In this document: in pieces, positions 1 through 6,246 of the stretch
Numbering within the stretch: position 1 is the first letter of the stretch
Layout: every line of letters begins with the position of its first letter
Source: Armatimonadetes bacterium UBA5352
Lineage (GTDB): Bacteria > Armatimonadota > Zipacnadia > Zipacnadales > UBA5352
Assembly: GCA_002411015.1 (NCBI GenBank)
Contig: DHPY01000070.1
Coordinates: forward strand, 40,167 to 57,256
Direction of reading: 5' to 3'
DNA: 17,090 nt
Position numbers and translations under genes: made by a program
The notes under the pieces: generated by a model
Databases searched by the model: none
Seen by the model: the letters and a program-made list of their open reading frames with translations, nothing else
What the model was told of the DNA's origin: nothing

Positions 1-25
1 GACAAACGGCTGACGACAAACGGCC

Positions 26-52
26 GGGCGGACGCGTCGGTCCGCCCCTCCA
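26..52 (-). repeat. End of a dispersed hairpin repeat
   Basis: An 8-bp stem is formed by 26-33 (GGGCGGAC) and 40-47 (GTCCGCCC) with a 6-nt loop. Read on the minus strand it is preceded by TGGAGGGGC (44-52), the same opening as the larger elements at 3537, 7124 and 13003. The motif GACAAACGGC next to it (1-10, and again at 15-24) also recurs at 1345. This looks like a divergent or partial copy of the repeat family; the window edge may cut it. Confidence 0.5.
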
Positions 53-70
53 GAACGGCATCGTTTCCCT

Positions 71-140
71 CCCCAATTGCCAACTCCCGATTGCCAATTC
101 CCGCCGTTCGCCGCCCAATTCCCAATTCCCCCCGTTCGCC
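71..140. repeat. AATTCCC-rich imperfect repeat tract
   Basis: The heptamer AATTCCC occurs at 96-102, 117-123 and 124-130, the last two directly in tandem. CCGTTCGCC occurs at 104-112 and 132-140. The tract lies directly downstream of the oxidoreductase stop codon at 147. No gene or clear terminator is visible in 1-146. Confidence 0.5.
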
Positions 141-146
141 TTACGC

Positions 147-1184
147 TCAAAACAGCGGCACTTCCAGCTTCACCCCGCCCTGCTTCCCGGACTCGTGCGC
201 GAGGACGCCGGGGAGGCAGAAGTCCATCGAGCGCGCCTCGTCGAAGGGCGCCGGGGTGCCGTCCAGCGCGCTCTGCACGAACTCGTCCACCATCACCTGC
301 AGGTGGTCGCGGTCGTCATCCCGCGCATGCCACTCCATCGGCAGATCGCGCCAGCCCGGCTCGCCGTCAGTGGAGATCAGCACGCGCAGCGCCTGCGGGT
401 CGCGGTAGTCGGTGTTGATCACGCGGATCGAGCCCTCGGTTCCGTAGAGCGCCGCACACCAGATGAACGGGTGGCTGAGCATGAAGCCGTTCGTGAGGTT
501 GATCGTGCGCCCGCCCTCGGTCTCCAGCACCGCCATCTCCAGCGGGAAGACGTCCACGCCCGCGATCTGCTGCCGCCCGCCGACGATCCCTGTGACGGTC
601 GTGCAGCGGTCGCCCATGAGCTGCAGCAGCGGCCCGAGGGTGTGTGAGGCATAGGCGAGCGGCGGGAGGTCCGTGAAGCGCCAGGACTTCGTGTGCGCCT
701 CGGTGGCGTCCGAGAGCGGCCGGACCGGGCGGCAGTCGTGCGTATACTCGGCCATGGCGCCGATGATCTCGCCGAGCATCCCCTGCTCGATGAGCTTCGC
801 GAGGCGCCCGCACCAGCCCATGTAGATGTAGTCCTCGGCGAGCATGTAGCGCCGATCGTTCCTGCGCGCGCTCTCGACGACGCTGCGCGCCTCGTCGGCG
901 GAGTAGACGTTCGGCGTCTCGCAGAGCACATGTGCGCCTGCCTCGAGCGCCGCCACGGACTGCCGCGCATGCAGCGGCCCGGGCGTGATGATCGCGACGA
1001 GGTCCGGGCGGACGCTCTCGAGCATCTCATCGAACTTCGCGAAGCCCTGGAGGTCCGGGTGCTCGGCGAGCTTCTCCGGCCGCGGATCACAGACCGCCAC
1101 GACCTCGCAGTGCGCGTTCTCCTGCAGCCTGTTGACGAAGTTCACTCCACGGTTGAGCCCTGCGACTGCGCATCGAAGGGACAT
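147..1184 (-). CDS. Gfo/Idh/MocA-family NAD(P)-dependent oxidoreductase
   Basis: The 345-residue protein fits the Gfo/Idh/MocA family, cytoplasmic dehydrogenases of sugars, inositols or amino sugars. The N-terminal Rossmann fold starts CAVAGLNRG (residues 5-13), followed by VVAVCDPRP, then ALEAGAHVLCETPN, which matches the family's conserved EKP strand with T in place of K (CETPN). That Lys is often catalytic, so its absence may mean altered chemistry. The C-terminal half is the usual alpha/beta domain, with H and W residues around SWRF and TLGPLLQLMGD. The start at 1184 is chosen over an upstream in-frame ATG at 1214 because AGAGGTGA sits five bases before it and the Rossmann strand begins at once. 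No signal peptide is seen. It is the last gene of the minus-strand set, 253 bp after the SDR gene. Substrate unknown. Confidence 0.9.
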   Translation of the reverse strand: MSLRCAVAGLNRGVNFVNRLQENAHCEVVAVCDPRPEKLAEHPDLQGFAKFDEMLESVRPDLVAIITPGPLHARQSVAALEAGAHVLCETPNVYSADEARSVVESARRNDRRYMLAEDYIYMGWCGRLAKLIEQGMLGEIIGAMAEYTHDCRPVRPLSDATEAHTKSWRFTDLPPLAYASHTLGPLLQLMGDRCTTVTGIVGGRQQIAGVDVFPLEMAVLETEGGRTINLTNGFMLSHPFIWCAALYGTEGSIRVINTDYRDPQALRVLISTDGEPGWRDLPMEWHARDDDRDHLQVMVDEFVQSALDGTPAPFDEARSMDFCLPGVLAHESGKQGGVKLEVPLF

Positions 1185-1247
1185 GTAGGTCACCTCTTGG
1201 TAAGCATCATTCACATCAGCGGCCTCTCACGGCCAGGTCAGTCCCCC

Positions 1248-1377
1248 GGAGGGGCCGCACGAGTGGATGCGACGAAGGAGCATTCCACGAGGTCGGCCCT
1301 CTTCGCATTACATATGAGCGACACCATGGGCCGACCTCGCCGCGACAAACGGCGGTCGCGGCTCGTGCGGCCCCTCC
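1248..1377. repeat. Nested palindromic element with hairpins on both arms
   Basis: The outer arms 1248-1263 and 1362-1377 are a perfect 16-bp inverted repeat containing GGGGCCGCACGAG. The inner arms 1288-1299 and 1328-1339 are a perfect 12-bp inverted repeat (CGAGGTCGGCCC). Between outer and inner arms each side holds its own hairpin: TGGATGC with GCATTCCA (1264-1287, one bulge) on the left, and CCGCGAC with GTCGCGG (1340-1361, 8-nt loop) on the right. The architecture matches the element at 3537-3709 although most of the sequence differs. It fills the spacer between the SDR and Gfo/Idh/MocA genes. Confidence 0.8.
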
Positions 1378-1437
1378 TTCGCAGCGAAGCCCCTGCGGCA
1401 ACGTGCCCGCCCTCTCTAGCCCGCCGCCAGTTCCCTC

Positions 1438-2241
1438 TCACACCCCGAAGACCTTCCGCACGATCCAGTGCATCGCGCGCTCCGGCAGCCAGCAGCGCAG
1501 GTGCGCCGCCATCCAGTCGAGCGGCGTGCAGGTGTAGCGCAGGCGCGGGTTGCGCGCCCGGAGCACCCGCCGGACCGTCCGCGCCACCACGATAGACGGG
1601 TGCGCGCGCTCCTCGCTGCGCGGGCCCATCTCCCGCAGATGCGTCCGCAGGCGATCGTACGCCGCCAGCGGCTCCGCAGGCTCCGCCACGTTCTCGCGAA
1701 AGGCCGACTTCGTCAGCCCCGGCTCCACCACCGAGATGTGGATGCCGAACTGCGCGACCTCGAAGCGCATCGTCTGCGAGTAGCCCTCCAGCGCATGCTT
1801 GCTCGCTGCATAGTGCGCGCTCGGGGGCGTGCCGAAGAGCCCCGCGAGCGACGAGATGTTCACGATCCGCCCGTGGCCCTGCGCGCGCATGATCGGCAGC
1901 ACCGTCCGGCACATGCGGTGCACGCCGATGTAGTTCGTCTCGAACTGCGCGCGAATCTCCTCCACGCTCGCCTCCTCGGCGAAGGCGCTGAGGCCGTAGC
2001 CCGCGTTGTTCACGAGCGCATCGAGCCGCCCGGCGCGCTGCATGACCTGCTGCACGCAGGCGCGCACGGAGGCGTCGTCGGTCACATCGAGCGCGAGCAT
2101 CTGCCGGCCCTCGGGCGAGTACCGCTCCGGATCGCGCGAGGTGCCGAAGACGGTCCAGCCATCCGCGGCCAGCATCTCGGCCATGTCCCGCCCGAGGCCC
2201 ATCGAAGCGCCGGTGATGAGGACGACCTTGCTGCAAGACAT
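1438..2241 (-). CDS. Short-chain dehydrogenase/reductase (classical SDR)
   Basis: A 267-residue NAD(P)-dependent oxidoreductase with a complete classical SDR active site: the cofactor loop TGASMGLG (10-17), NNAG (78-81), catalytic Ser131 in NISSLAG and YAASK (Tyr144, Lys148). PG at 174-175 (VVEPGLTKS) closes the nicotinamide pocket. The C-terminal part (VARTVRRVLRARNPRLRYT) resembles the SDR group that acts on retinol-, steroid- or acyl-like substrates more than sugar dehydrogenases, but substrate cannot be read from sequence. The start at 2241 has GGAGG four bases upstream on the minus strand. It stands alone, with a 291-bp spacer upstream and a palindromic repeat downstream, so it is probably transcribed on its own. 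Confidence 0.92.
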   Translation of the reverse strand: MSCSKVVLITGASMGLGRDMAEMLAADGWTVFGTSRDPERYSPEGRQMLALDVTDDASVRACVQQVMQRAGRLDALVNNAGYGLSAFAEEASVEEIRAQFETNYIGVHRMCRTVLPIMRAQGHGRIVNISSLAGLFGTPPSAHYAASKHALEGYSQTMRFEVAQFGIHISVVEPGLTKSAFRENVAEPAEPLAAYDRLRTHLREMGPRSEERAHPSIVVARTVRRVLRARNPRLRYTCTPLDWMAAHLRCWLPERAMHWIVRKVFGV

Positions 2242-2277
2242 AGTGCCTCCAGCCGGATAGGACTATCATTCGGCGAC

Positions 2278-2286
2278 AATGTACCA
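2278..2286 (-). promoter_or_regulatory. Possible extended -10 promoter for the SDR gene
   Basis: On the minus strand TGGTACATT forms an extended -10 (TG-N plus TACATT, four of six consensus positions) 37 bases before the SDR start codon. The region 17 bases further upstream has no recognisable -35. The hexamer context resembles the better-supported gmk promoter (TGGTACACT). Confidence 0.3.
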
Positions 2287-2486
2287 AGGAACTTCTCTCC
2301 GTCCGGGCGCTATGTGTCATTCCTGCGCTTGGATCCTTACCTTGGCACTACTTACTGGGCCATGGATCGAGATACGACAGCCTCATGGCCGGTGGTGGGG
2401 GGCGCTCATTCCGTTTGGGCTACCATGATCCCTGTCGGTGGTCTGCGGACGAGCCCGGACTCTTTCTGACCTCACTGCAATAGCGA
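2287..2486. other. Spacer without recognisable gene
   Basis: This part of the 291-bp spacer between the SDR and amidohydrolase genes looks less GC-rich than its surroundings and lacks the dispersed hairpin repeats found in most other long spacers. A short plus-strand open frame ends in TGA at 2467-2469 but has no ribosome binding site and no recognisable similarity. I see no functional signal here. Confidence 0.4.
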
Positions 2487-2509
2487 CCAAGGTCGAGCAG
2501 CTCGACTGG
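2487..2509 (-). terminator. Weak hairpin downstream of amidohydrolase gene
   Basis: GTCGAG (2492-2497) pairs with CTCGAC (2501-2506) across a 3-nt loop, and CCA/TGG extends the stem after a small bulge. It lies 24 bases beyond the stop codon of the gene ending at 2533, where a transcript end would be expected. There is no T-tract after it on the minus strand, so a Rho-independent role is doubtful. Confidence 0.25.
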
Positions 2510-2532
2510 CAAGAGCAAGCGGGAGAGTGACC

Positions 2533-3435
2533 TCAGTGTAGCAGCCCCAGCAGCCTGATCGCGTTCTCGCGCGCGATCTTGTTGAAGACTTCCTCGCTGA
2601 TCGCGCCGCTGTCCCGCCAGCCGATCAGCAGATCGCTCATGGGCAGCCGCTGGGTCGGGCTGCACAGGTCAGTGCCGTAGAGCAGCCGGTCCTGGAACTC
2701 CGTCACGAACTTCGGCCCGTACTCCGGGTCGCGGGAGAGCGCGTTGTGCGGCGTGTAGTCCGAGAGGTCGCCGTAGAGGTTCGGGTAGCGCCGCATGAGC
2801 TTTGGCACCACGCCCTCCTCGCGGATCGGGCCGCTCGGCATGATGCCGACCTGGTGGCCGCGCGCGCCGAAGATGATCGCGCGCTCGCCCGGCGTCTCCA
2901 GCCGCGCGATCTCCGCCCAGAACGTCGGCCCGTGCCCGAGGATCACGAGCTTCGGGAAGCTCTGCAGGGTGTGCTCAAGCTGCGGCAGACCGGGGTCGTC
3001 GTAGAGGCCGAAGTCGCCGCCAACCTGGTCGGATCCGTCGAAGGTGACCGGCAGCCCGACGTCCTCGGCGTGCGCGAAGAGGTTCTGCACCATCGGGTCC
3101 ATCATCGGCACGTTCAGCATGACCTCGCCGAGGCCCTTGCAGCCTGCGTCCTTGTAGTGCGCGAGGACCTTCCCGAGCGGCGCCTTCGGCGAGTTCGTGA
3201 GCAGCCGCGGGTCCACGTTGCACCACGGGATGATGCGCTCTGGATACTGCTGCGCCATCTCCAGGATGTCCTCGTTCGCCTGCGGGAAGTAGATCTCCGG
3301 GCTCACGATCGGCAGCACGCAGCCGCGCTCAATGCCCTCCTCATCATATCGCGCGACGAGCTCATCGGGCGTGCAGAAGTTGCAGACGAACGGCGGCTTG
3401 ATCCTGTACGCGTGTGTGTGGATGTCTATGAACAT
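2533..3435 (-). CDS. Amidohydrolase-2 family TIM-barrel hydrolase
   Basis: A 300-residue protein of the amidohydrolase-2 family (PF04909 type), metal-dependent hydrolases or decarboxylases that include ACMSD-like enzymes and sugar lactonases. It opens with FIDIHTHAY, the beta-1 HxH motif (His6, His8). His168 in ILGHG and Asp256 in LLYGTDL match the later metal or catalytic positions, and IARENAIRLLGL is the usual C-terminal helix. The position usually His in the PVxxH motif is Asp133 here (PVTFD), so metal coordination may differ. Two adjacent ATG codons (3438, 3435) follow GGAGG; the second has the better spacing. A longer frame to 3501 only adds a non-conserved tail of 22 residues. Reaction unknown. 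Confidence 0.88.
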   Translation of the reverse strand: MFIDIHTHAYRIKPPFVCNFCTPDELVARYDEEGIERGCVLPIVSPEIYFPQANEDILEMAQQYPERIIPWCNVDPRLLTNSPKAPLGKVLAHYKDAGCKGLGEVMLNVPMMDPMVQNLFAHAEDVGLPVTFDGSDQVGGDFGLYDDPGLPQLEHTLQSFPKLVILGHGPTFWAEIARLETPGERAIIFGARGHQVGIMPSGPIREEGVVPKLMRRYPNLYGDLSDYTPHNALSRDPEYGPKFVTEFQDRLLYGTDLCSPTQRLPMSDLLIGWRDSGAISEEVFNKIARENAIRLLGLLH

Positions 3436-3536
3436 CATTGGCCTCCAGGCCCGTCCTTCGCTCGTCGTTTCGCCCCTCGGCGTGGAACGGCTATGCGTCA
3501 TGTTGCACTGTTATGTGGCCCGGCCTTATGCCGTCC

Positions 3537-3709
3537 TGGAGGGGCCGCCCGAGCGAAGCGAGGGTCCCGCGAAGCGGGAGGTTCCACCCCGGCCCATATC
3601 GTTGTCGTTCGCGCGGCACCAGAGCAGACGGATATCTTTGCACCCGGGCCGGGGTGGAACCTGAGGCGCTGGCGCGCCTCACCCTCGCTTCGCTCGGGCG
3701 GCCCCTCCA
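3537..3709. repeat. 173-bp nested palindromic element, full copy
   Basis: The outer arms 3537-3565 and 3681-3709 are a perfect 29-bp inverted repeat containing GGCCGCCCGAGCG. The inner arms 3579-3595 and 3646-3662 are a perfect 17-bp inverted repeat (AGGTTCCACCCCGGCCC). Each side has a different hairpin between outer and inner arm: CCCGC-GAA-GCGGG at 3566-3578, and GAGGCGC-TGGC-GCGCCTC at 3663-3680. The central 50 bases show only weak pairing. The element fills most of the 322-bp gene-free stretch 3436-3757; nothing else is recognisable there. Open frames across it, rich in Arg, Pro and Glu, are artefacts of the repeat. Confidence 0.9.
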
Positions 3710-3757
3710 ACGGCAAACAACAACGGCTACACGGGGCGTCCCAGGCGCAGAAGAAGG

Positions 3758-5221
3758 TCACCCCTCGCGCCTCTCCCACAGCCTCTGCAGCACGCCCTTC
3801 GCCGCCTGCTCGTAGATCGCGTGCCAGCTCCCGTCGAGGAGGCACTCCGTCGTCTCGTAGCCGCAAAGGTCGTAGTCCTCTTCCGGCGCCCCGTAGTGGG
3901 TGTAGCCGTTCGAGAAGGGCGAGATGAACGTCCACCGATGCGGCGAGGCGGCCTTAAGGTTCAGGCCCACCTGCACGAGCAGCTCCGCGGGCGAGGTCAC
4001 GATCGCGCAGTCCCCGATGCGCAGGCCCATCACCTCGGCCTCCAGCGTATCCTCGCCTGACTCCTCGTTGAGGCGCTTGTGGTGCTGGAGCGTGCCGATG
4101 TTGCTCTGCAGCCGCGCGAGCTTCTCCATCGCCCGGATGTTGTGCAGATACCTGTCGAGGTTCTTCCGGTTCAGCTCATCGAGCAGCGTAAGTTCATCGC
4201 TGCCGCGCGCCTGCGCCTGCATGTAGCGCCAGGAGTAGTCCGCGGGCCACTCCGGGTTGAGCTGATACTTCAGGAACAGCGGCAGGAACGAGCGGAAGTT
4301 CAGCGTCATCCCGACCATCGAGCGCAGCAGCGCCCGCTGCTCCTCCTCAAGCTCCGCGATGCGCTCGTCGCTGTCCTGCCGCCGCGGCAGGCGGATCGTC
4401 TCGGAGACCACATCGAGCGTCGCATCCCCGGTCTCGATGCCGCCGAGCGCCTCAAGCGTCCTCAGCCCGAGCATCCTGCCCATCGGCGCGGAGTCGCGCG
4501 GGTGATCGAAGTCCTTGTAGCTGACCTCGGTCACGTCGCCGCCGGTGCCCTGGAGGAAGAGCGCCATCGCCCCGCCGCCGAGGCAGCCCTCGATGACCTC
4601 CGACGCGAAGCCGGGGAAGTTCGCGGTCACGTAGTTGCCCGGCACCCCCACCAGCGGGTGGCACGCGAAGTTGTAGACCACCGCGAGCGGGCTGCCGTCG
4701 GCGCGGTCCACGCGGATGATGCCGATCTCCGGGTCGATCGGCCCGAGGCCCGCCACCTCGTCATCAGGCGGGCACGGGTTGGCCTGTCGGATCGTCCAGC
4801 CGCGGCCATCGGTCGTGCGGAGGGTGCGGTTGATGATCCAGCGATCCTCATGGCCGGCGCCGCAGCCGACCGCGACCTCCTCGAGGCCCTCCGCCGCGCG
4901 CCGGACCGCGTCGAGTGTGCGCTCAAGCTGCTCCGCGTGCCCGACGAGCATCGGGCCGGGCGTGTGCGTATGCGAGGCATTCACCAGCACGTTTGCCCCG
5001 GGGATGCCAAGCTCGCTCTCGATGCGCGCGCGCAGCTCGGGCAGCCACTCGTCGCCGATGTCGCAGATCCCGCCGATCGCGACTGCGTCCATCGCGAGGA
5101 TGACCACGCGCGTTCGGGCATCATCGAGCACGAGCGCCTTCGCGAAGAGCGGGTCGTGCACGATCATGGACGGGTCTTCGGTGCTGATCTCGCTCTTCGC
5201 AACGCCCGCGCGCATGGCCAT
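3758..5221 (-). CDS. Neutral/alkaline ceramidase-like hydrolase domain protein
   Basis: A 487-residue protein resembling the N-terminal catalytic domain of neutral/alkaline non-lysosomal ceramidases (PF04734 type), zinc enzymes that cleave amide bonds. Visible motifs are NASHTHTPGP (81-90, His84 and His86), NFACHP (184-189, His188), GTGGDVTE (225-232) and SNGYTHYGAPEEDYDLCGYET (437-457), corresponding to the family's zinc ligands, nucleophile loop and Tyr-containing substrate loop. Canonical enzymes have Ser in a GDVSP-like loop; Thr231 stands there. An acidic helical stretch (284-300) follows the core. It has no signal peptide and lacks the C-terminal beta-sandwich of true ceramidases (about 650-700 residues), so a cytoplasmic hydrolase of another amide or ester is likelier than ceramide turnover. 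GAGGAG eight bases upstream supports the start. Confidence 0.85.
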   Translation of the reverse strand: MAMRAGVAKSEISTEDPSMIVHDPLFAKALVLDDARTRVVILAMDAVAIGGICDIGDEWLPELRARIESELGIPGANVLVNASHTHTPGPMLVGHAEQLERTLDAVRRAAEGLEEVAVGCGAGHEDRWIINRTLRTTDGRGWTIRQANPCPPDDEVAGLGPIDPEIGIIRVDRADGSPLAVVYNFACHPLVGVPGNYVTANFPGFASEVIEGCLGGGAMALFLQGTGGDVTEVSYKDFDHPRDSAPMGRMLGLRTLEALGGIETGDATLDVVSETIRLPRRQDSDERIAELEEEQRALLRSMVGMTLNFRSFLPLFLKYQLNPEWPADYSWRYMQAQARGSDELTLLDELNRKNLDRYLHNIRAMEKLARLQSNIGTLQHHKRLNEESGEDTLEAEVMGLRIGDCAIVTSPAELLVQVGLNLKAASPHRWTFISPFSNGYTHYGAPEEDYDLCGYETTECLLDGSWHAIYEQAAKGVLQRLWERREG

Positions 5222-5324
5222 CGTGTAGGCTCCTCATTCCCAGTCGTATGGAGCGGAGGGAGACGACGGCCCTGCTCCAAACCGGTCTTCGCGACCAAGG
5301 GGCCGCTCGGTCTATCGCCTCCCG

Positions 5325-5358
5325 GCTTCCCCTGCCCCTGGCCAGGGGCAGGGGAAGC
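5325..5358. repeat. 34-bp perfect palindrome without spacer
   Basis: The arms 5325-5341 and 5342-5358 (17 bases each, ending CCCCTGG and starting CCAGGGG) are exact reverse complements with no spacer. It lies in the 266-bp spacer between the aldolase and ceramidase-like genes. No T-run follows on either strand, so a classical terminator is unlikely. It could extrude as a cruciform or fold as RNA. Confidence 0.85.
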
Positions 5359-5430
5359 ACACCGCTCCGGCGAAGAGGGCGCTCCCTACCCTAAGGAGTC
5401 TCCTCTCTTCCACTGACTGCTATCATACAA

Positions 5431-5446
5431 GGGGCCGCACGAGCGA
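5431..5446 (+). repeat. Degenerate core of the dispersed repeat
   Basis: GGGGCCGCACGAGCGA matches the core of the elements at 1248 and 3537. A GC-rich self-complementary stretch (5450-5470, GCGGC-T-GCCGC) follows, in the position of the variable hairpin. A shorter related copy, GGGGCCGCTCGG, lies at 5299-5310 in the same orientation, preceded by a GGTC/GACC hairpin (5284-5296). No inverted partner arm is seen for either. Confidence 0.5.
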
Positions 5447-5487
5447 CAGGCGCGAAGCGGCTGCCGCGAGGCCGGCCCGGTTCGGTC

Positions 5488-6147
5488 CTAGCCCGCCATC
5501 TCCGCGCGGGTGCTGTCGATCGCCTCGCGGAAGCGCTTCGCGGTCGCGGTGACCTCGTCGAAGCGGCCCTCAGCGACGGCCTTGCTGTTCACGAGCGCGC
5601 CGCCGGCACACAGCGCCACCGCGCCGGCCTTCAGGAACGCCGGGGTGGTGTCGATGTCCACGCCACCGGTCGGCACGAGGCGGATCTGCGGCAGCGGCCC
5701 CAGGATCGCCTTGAAGTAGCCGGGGCCGCCTACGTCCGCCGGGAAGACCTTCACGAAGTCCGCGCCCCAGTCCCACGCCTGCTTGATCTCGGTGGGCGTG
5801 AATGCGCCGGGGAGCACGGGCTTGTCGTAGCGGTGCGCCATCTCGATCATCCCGCGGTCGAGGCATGGGCCGACCACGAACTGCGCGCCGGAGAGGATCG
5901 CCATCCGGCAGGTCTCCGCATCCAGCACGGAGCCGACGCCGATGAGCACCTGGTCTCCGTACTGGTTCGCGACTTCCTCGATCACGGCGAGGGCGTTCGG
6001 GGTGGTCATCGTAACCTCGATGACATCAATCCCTCCCTCCTTGATCGCCTCAGCGACCTGCATGAGGCTGTCGCTGCTCTTCGCGCGGATGACGGCCGCC
6101 ATCCCGCAGTCCATGATCCACTTCATCGTCTCAATGCGTGTCGGCAT
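5488..6147 (-). CDS. KDPG/KDPGal-type class I aldolase
   Basis: A 219-residue aldolase of the KDPG/KHG family (PF01081 type). Such enzymes split 2-keto-3-deoxy-6-phospho sugar acids, or 4-hydroxy-2-oxoglutarate, into pyruvate and an aldehyde by a Schiff base. Glu44 (VIEVT), GVGSV (70-74), Pro94 (VVGP), LPGAFTPTE (112-120), Lys133 (FVKVFPA, the Schiff-base lysine) and PTGGV (159-163) are all present, and the length is normal. The position holding Arg49 in E. coli Eda (EVTLRT) is Thr48 here (EVTMTT), so the true substrate may be a galactonate-type or non-phosphorylated keto-acid. AGGAG at 6159-6163 precedes the start at a long spacing of 11 bases. It follows the amidohydrolase gene at 7014 by 99 bp and may share its transcript. 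Confidence 0.92.
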   Translation of the reverse strand: MPTRIETMKWIMDCGMAAVIRAKSSDSLMQVAEAIKEGGIDVIEVTMTTPNALAVIEEVANQYGDQVLIGVGSVLDAETCRMAILSGAQFVVGPCLDRGMIEMAHRYDKPVLPGAFTPTEIKQAWDWGADFVKVFPADVGGPGYFKAILGPLPQIRLVPTGGVDIDTTPAFLKAGAVALCAGGALVNSKAVAEGRFDEVTATAKRFREAIDSTRAEMAG

Positions 6148-6246
6148 TGTCGGTCACTCTCCTTGCATCAGTGAATGGCTCCCCCCCGTGGCATCTCTGG
6201 CCGGGCTATTCGCCATCGGGGGCGGGAGACCTTGTGCGCGCGACAT

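Noticed and set aside
2253..2469. Plus-strand reading frame as gene or gene remnant
   Set aside because: No ribosome binding site, no recognisable motif and no similarity that I can identify.
3503..3529. Plus-strand promoter (TTGCAC / TATGCC)
   Set aside because: No plus-strand gene follows and the -10 match is poor.
3537..3709. Rho-independent terminator
   Set aside because: The stems are far too long and nested, and no T-run follows on either strand.
693..5416. Plus-strand open frames of 300-445 residues over the left half
   Set aside because: They mirror the minus-strand genes, lack domains and ribosome binding sites, and run through the repeats.
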